From CAZIWW01 sp964543275 (lineage in GTDB: Bacteria > Patescibacteriota > Minisyncoccia > Moranbacterales > UBA11712), in NCBI GenBank assembly GCA_964543275.1, contig CAZIWW010000034.1:1-7862 (forward strand): a stretch of DNA of 7,862 nt, in the 5' to 3' direction. How positions within the stretch are numbered: position 1 is the stretch's first letter; each line of letters opens with the position of its first letter. A program made the position numbers and the translations under genes. Shown here piece by piece: positions 5,594 to 7,862 of the stretch. Under the pieces are notes generated by a model, which was not told where the DNA came from, ran no database searches, and saw nothing but the letters and a program-made list of their open reading frames with translations.

Positions 5594-6253
5594 TTAATTG
5601 TTTTTAATTCTATTAACGAATTCCGAAATTTTCTCAAACACCTTCTCTTTACCGTCCACAGCGATGAATACATGATAAACATCTTCCAACCAGACTATCT
5701 CTTTTATTTTAGATTTTACATTTTGATAGATGATATCCGGTGATTTTTTGGAAGCCATATGATCGGCACTGGACTGCATTATAAGTATTGATTTGGTAAT
5801 TTGATTTAAATTTTTTCTAGTCAATTCCGTCAACTTAACCACTTCTTTGGCGCTAGCGATCGGGTAATATGGATAAGAAACTCTTTTCCCCATTTTTCGA
5901 CGAACCCATTTGGGATAATACTTGCGGCGGTACTTTTTAGTAAGCCCCATTAAAAAAAGCGCCGCTTTGCCTAGTCTGTGAAAGCGAAATTTTATCGGCG
6001 TGCCCAACGATAAAATTCCTTCCACGCCCGGCTCTTCGGAAAGAAGCATAGCCAAGTTGCCGCCCATCGATACCCCGCCCACAAATACCTTTGCGGCATG
6101 CTTCTTTATTTCAACCAGAGCCTGCTTGCTGTCTTCAAGCCAATCCTGCCAAATTACATTTTCCAAATCCTCCGGCCGAGTTCCGTGACCTTTAAGCAGA
6201 GGCGCGTAAACCGTCCAGCCGAAAGAATGAAGGTATTTCGCCAAAGGTAAAAA
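5594..6253 (-). CDS. Est30-like alpha/beta hydrolase (carboxylesterase), N-terminus lost in gap
   Basis: The product is a serine hydrolase of the carboxylesterase/monoacylglycerol-lipase type, probably cytoplasmic, cutting esters of medium-chain or lipid substrates. The visible part reads FLP and then LAKYLHSFGW, open right up to the N run. Numbering from the TTG at 6244, the nucleophile elbow is GGVSMGG (56-62, Ser59). The acid is Asp161 in SSADHM and the base His191 in YHVF, followed by the family-typical D197. LLKGHGTRPEDL (16-27) matches the loop after the second strand in Est30. The first 25-30 residues, including the HGF oxyanion motif, are missing and should lie in the gap. The TTG at 6244 is therefore not the true start. 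The preceding GT39-like gene is on the same strand and the two may be cotranscribed. The substrate cannot be told from sequence. Confidence 0.87.
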   Translation of the reverse strand, partial: FLPLAKYLHSFGWTVYAPLLKGHGTRPEDLENVIWQDWLEDSKQALVEIKKHAAKVFVGGVSMGGNLAMLLSEEPGVEGILSLGTPIKFRFHRLGKAALFLMGLTKKYRRKYYPKWVRRKMGKRVSYPYYPIASAKEVVKLTELTRKNLNQITKSILIMQSSADHMASKKSPDIIYQNVKSKIKEIVWLEDVYHVFIAVDGKEKVFEKISEFVNRIKNN

Positions 6254-6353
6254 NNNNNNNNNNNNNNNNNNNNNNNNNNNNNNNNNNNNNNNNNNNNNNN
6301 NNNNNNNNNNNNNNNNNNNNNNNNNNNNNNNNNNNNNNNNNNNNNNNNNNNNN
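6254..6353. other. assembly gap of 100 N
   Basis: The run is exactly 100 N, the customary placeholder for a scaffold join of unknown length. It removes the end of the GT39-like gene and the start of the hydrolase gene. Reading frames that cross it are meaningless. The right flank is a pyrimidine-rich, low-complexity tract (about 6360-6480), which may explain why assembly broke here. Confidence 0.97.
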
Positions 6354-7862
6354 TTTAAATAGGTCTCTCCATCTCACCCTCTCCTCTCTTCCCAACTTTT
6401 CCTCTTCCCGCTCGTCTTCGTCATTTACGCTGTCTTCAGCCCTGTCATTCTTCTCTTCTTTAATTTTCTCTTCGACAACCGGCGGTTGCTCTTTTTTCAG
6501 CTTCAACCTGTGCAGCATCAATCTGCCAAAAGTGTAACTTTCCATCAAATCAAACTTATCGGCATATCTGTCAGGCACAGCCTTGTAAGCTCCTCTGACT
6601 GTGGTTAGATTAAAATAATAGGCCTCGGGATCCGCAACTTTTCGCTTAATGCGAGCGTGTTCAAGCGAGTCGTCTCTCTTTAGGTTTAAAAGATATTCCA
6701 CCGGGATACGATAATGCAGATTGCCGTAAAGGTAAATTTTGGCTGGTCTCTTTTGAAACTCCCCGTAAATAAAATCTGAAAGCGATCTTAAGTGATTTAA
6801 AGTAATCCCGTTATCTTGCTTAATTATCAAAGCTCGCCCCAGAATCGGCTTGACTTCTTGGTTTGCGGCCAAGCCCCGATACCAAGCCGCGGTTGCCTCC
6901 GTATTCAGGGCAATCACTGCCGTTGAAAATAAAACTACCATCAGCGTTCGAAGACATTTCCTGCCCTCCAGAAAGCCAAGATAAGAAAAATTAACCAGCC
7001 ACTCCATCCAAAGCGCGGCGAATACGAACGGCAGAGGAAAAGCCAGCATAAAAAAACGGGTTTTGAGTTTGAAGGCAAATGGAGTCAAAGCCAAAAAAGA
7101 AACCGCGAACCAAATTATTATCAGCTTCAAAAACCTTTTTTTATCATTGGAAATTTTAGGCCTATAATCAAGCAAAACCCGAAATAATCCCCCCAGTACC
7201 AAGATCAATCCGCCTATCAGCGAAAACTTGCCCAGCCGGCTTTTATAAGAAGTTAGAATGTTAAAGTAATATTCGCTGTGAGCAACCGCGTTTTCCATAA
7301 GCTTCTGTCCAAATGAATACTGTTGATCCTGCGGCTTGTTTTTGAAAGCCCATACAAACTGTTTTACATTGTCGCCGGATGTTTTCAGATCGCTTAAAAT
7401 CACCGGCAGATAAAACAAGACTAGGATTAAGAGAACAATTGCTGTTTCTTTCCAGCCAAATTTTCTTAAGCTCTTCGTCCAGAGAAGATATAAAACAATT
7501 ATGGCAGGCAAGCTCACAAAGGCCAGGAAGTGCAGTTGGCTGGCTACCGCCAATCCCGCTGACATCATCGCTATCCAGATATACCTTTTTCTTTTATCCT
7601 CCTCGCCCGCGACGCGAACTAGTCCGTAAAAGCAGGCTAATATCCAAAACGGAAGCGAATTAGGATTCCAGGCAAAGCGGGAATACTGGATAACGGCAAA
7701 ACTGAAAGCGTACATCGCCGCGGTCAGCGCTGAAGTTAACTTTCCAAAATACAACCGTAGAAAAAAATAGAAAAGAGGAATAGTTAAAACAGAAAACAGA
7801 AGGTCCGGATAAGCGAACACCGGCGGCTCAATCGAGTTGGTTATTTCAGCCGACAAATACTG
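6354..7862 (-). CDS. GT39/PMT-like membrane glycosyltransferase, partial at both ends
   Basis: The frame is open from the window edge to the gap (503 codons), so both ends are missing. The product is a polytopic membrane protein with about ten hydrophobic segments between residues 18 and 320 of the visible part, for example 18-38, 42-60, 69-85, 95-128, 139-157, 213-231, 246-265, 269-291 and 303-320. The stretch QYSRFAWNPNSLPFW (59-73) and the overall layout are typical of GT39/PMT_2 enzymes, which move sugars from polyprenyl-phosphate donors to proteins or lipids outside the membrane. The catalytic acidic residues of the first loop would lie before the window edge and cannot be checked. A soluble domain (about 335-455), presumably outside, follows. 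After it comes a highly acidic, low-complexity tail (456-496) ending in the basic RVRWRDLFK beside the gap. The TTG at 7856 is not a credible start because the frame continues upstream as QYL. The family call is by style, not by catalytic motif. Confidence 0.78.

Noticed and set aside
6242..6244. TTG as the start codon of the hydrolase
   Set aside because: The frame stays open upstream as FLP to the gap, and the family needs another 25-30 residues with the HGF oxyanion motif before this point.
6192..7856. A single 554-codon minus-strand frame running through the N gap
   Set aside because: The N run reads as unknown codons and hides stops. The residues after it are in a different frame from the hydrolase that clearly occupies that DNA, so the frame is an artefact. 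I split it at the gap.
7854..7856. TTG as the start codon of the GT39-like gene
   Set aside because: The frame is open to the window edge, and GT39-like proteins have a first membrane segment and catalytic loop before the visible part.
1..7862. Alternative code 25 (TGA as glycine) as in Gracilibacteria
   Set aside because: All large genes read through conserved domains without in-frame TGA, and complete genes end normally at TAA or TAG.

Overview
The window looks like part of a metagenome-assembled genome from a small-genome bacterium, most likely of the Candidate Phyla Radiation (Patescibacteria, Parcubacteria-like). This is inferred from protein style, tight gene packing, short spacers full of degenerate palindromes, no clear Shine-Dalgarno sequences, and a run of exactly 100 N that marks a scaffold join. 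The genes use the standard bacterial code: no in-frame TGA interrupts any of the main reading frames. I cannot confirm the phylum without a search.

Layout: positions 1-131 hold the end of something upstream and the start region of recG. The complete recG helicase gene (132-2219, +) follows, closed by a hairpin terminator that could work on both strands. The 2220-2548 spacer holds a start-less minus-strand reading frame that looks like the tail of a lost convergent gene, a long inverted repeat, and a near-consensus promoter that abuts the next gene. That gene (2549-3685, +) encodes an AAA ATPase of the AAA_14/DUF4143 type. Its stop codon overlaps by 4 nt the stop of a convergent 3-methyladenine DNA glycosylase gene (3682-4239, -). 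From there to the end everything is on the minus strand. In transcription order this is a membrane glycosyltransferase of the GT39/PMT type (cut by the window edge and by the N gap), an Est30-like alpha/beta hydrolase whose first residues lie in the gap, a GT4 glycosyltransferase, and then the glycosylase.

Functionally there are two themes. RecG and the alkyladenine glycosylase are DNA repair and fork-rescue enzymes, with the DUF4143 ATPase of unknown role between them. The GT39-like protein, the hydrolase and the GT4 enzyme plausibly serve the cell envelope (lipid, glycan or protein glycosylation), although no substrate can be read from the sequence. I do not see a clear new defence or mobile system. 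The most interesting signals are the predicted leaderless promoter of the ATPase gene, the remnant frame behind recG, and two spacers made of nested inverted repeats.
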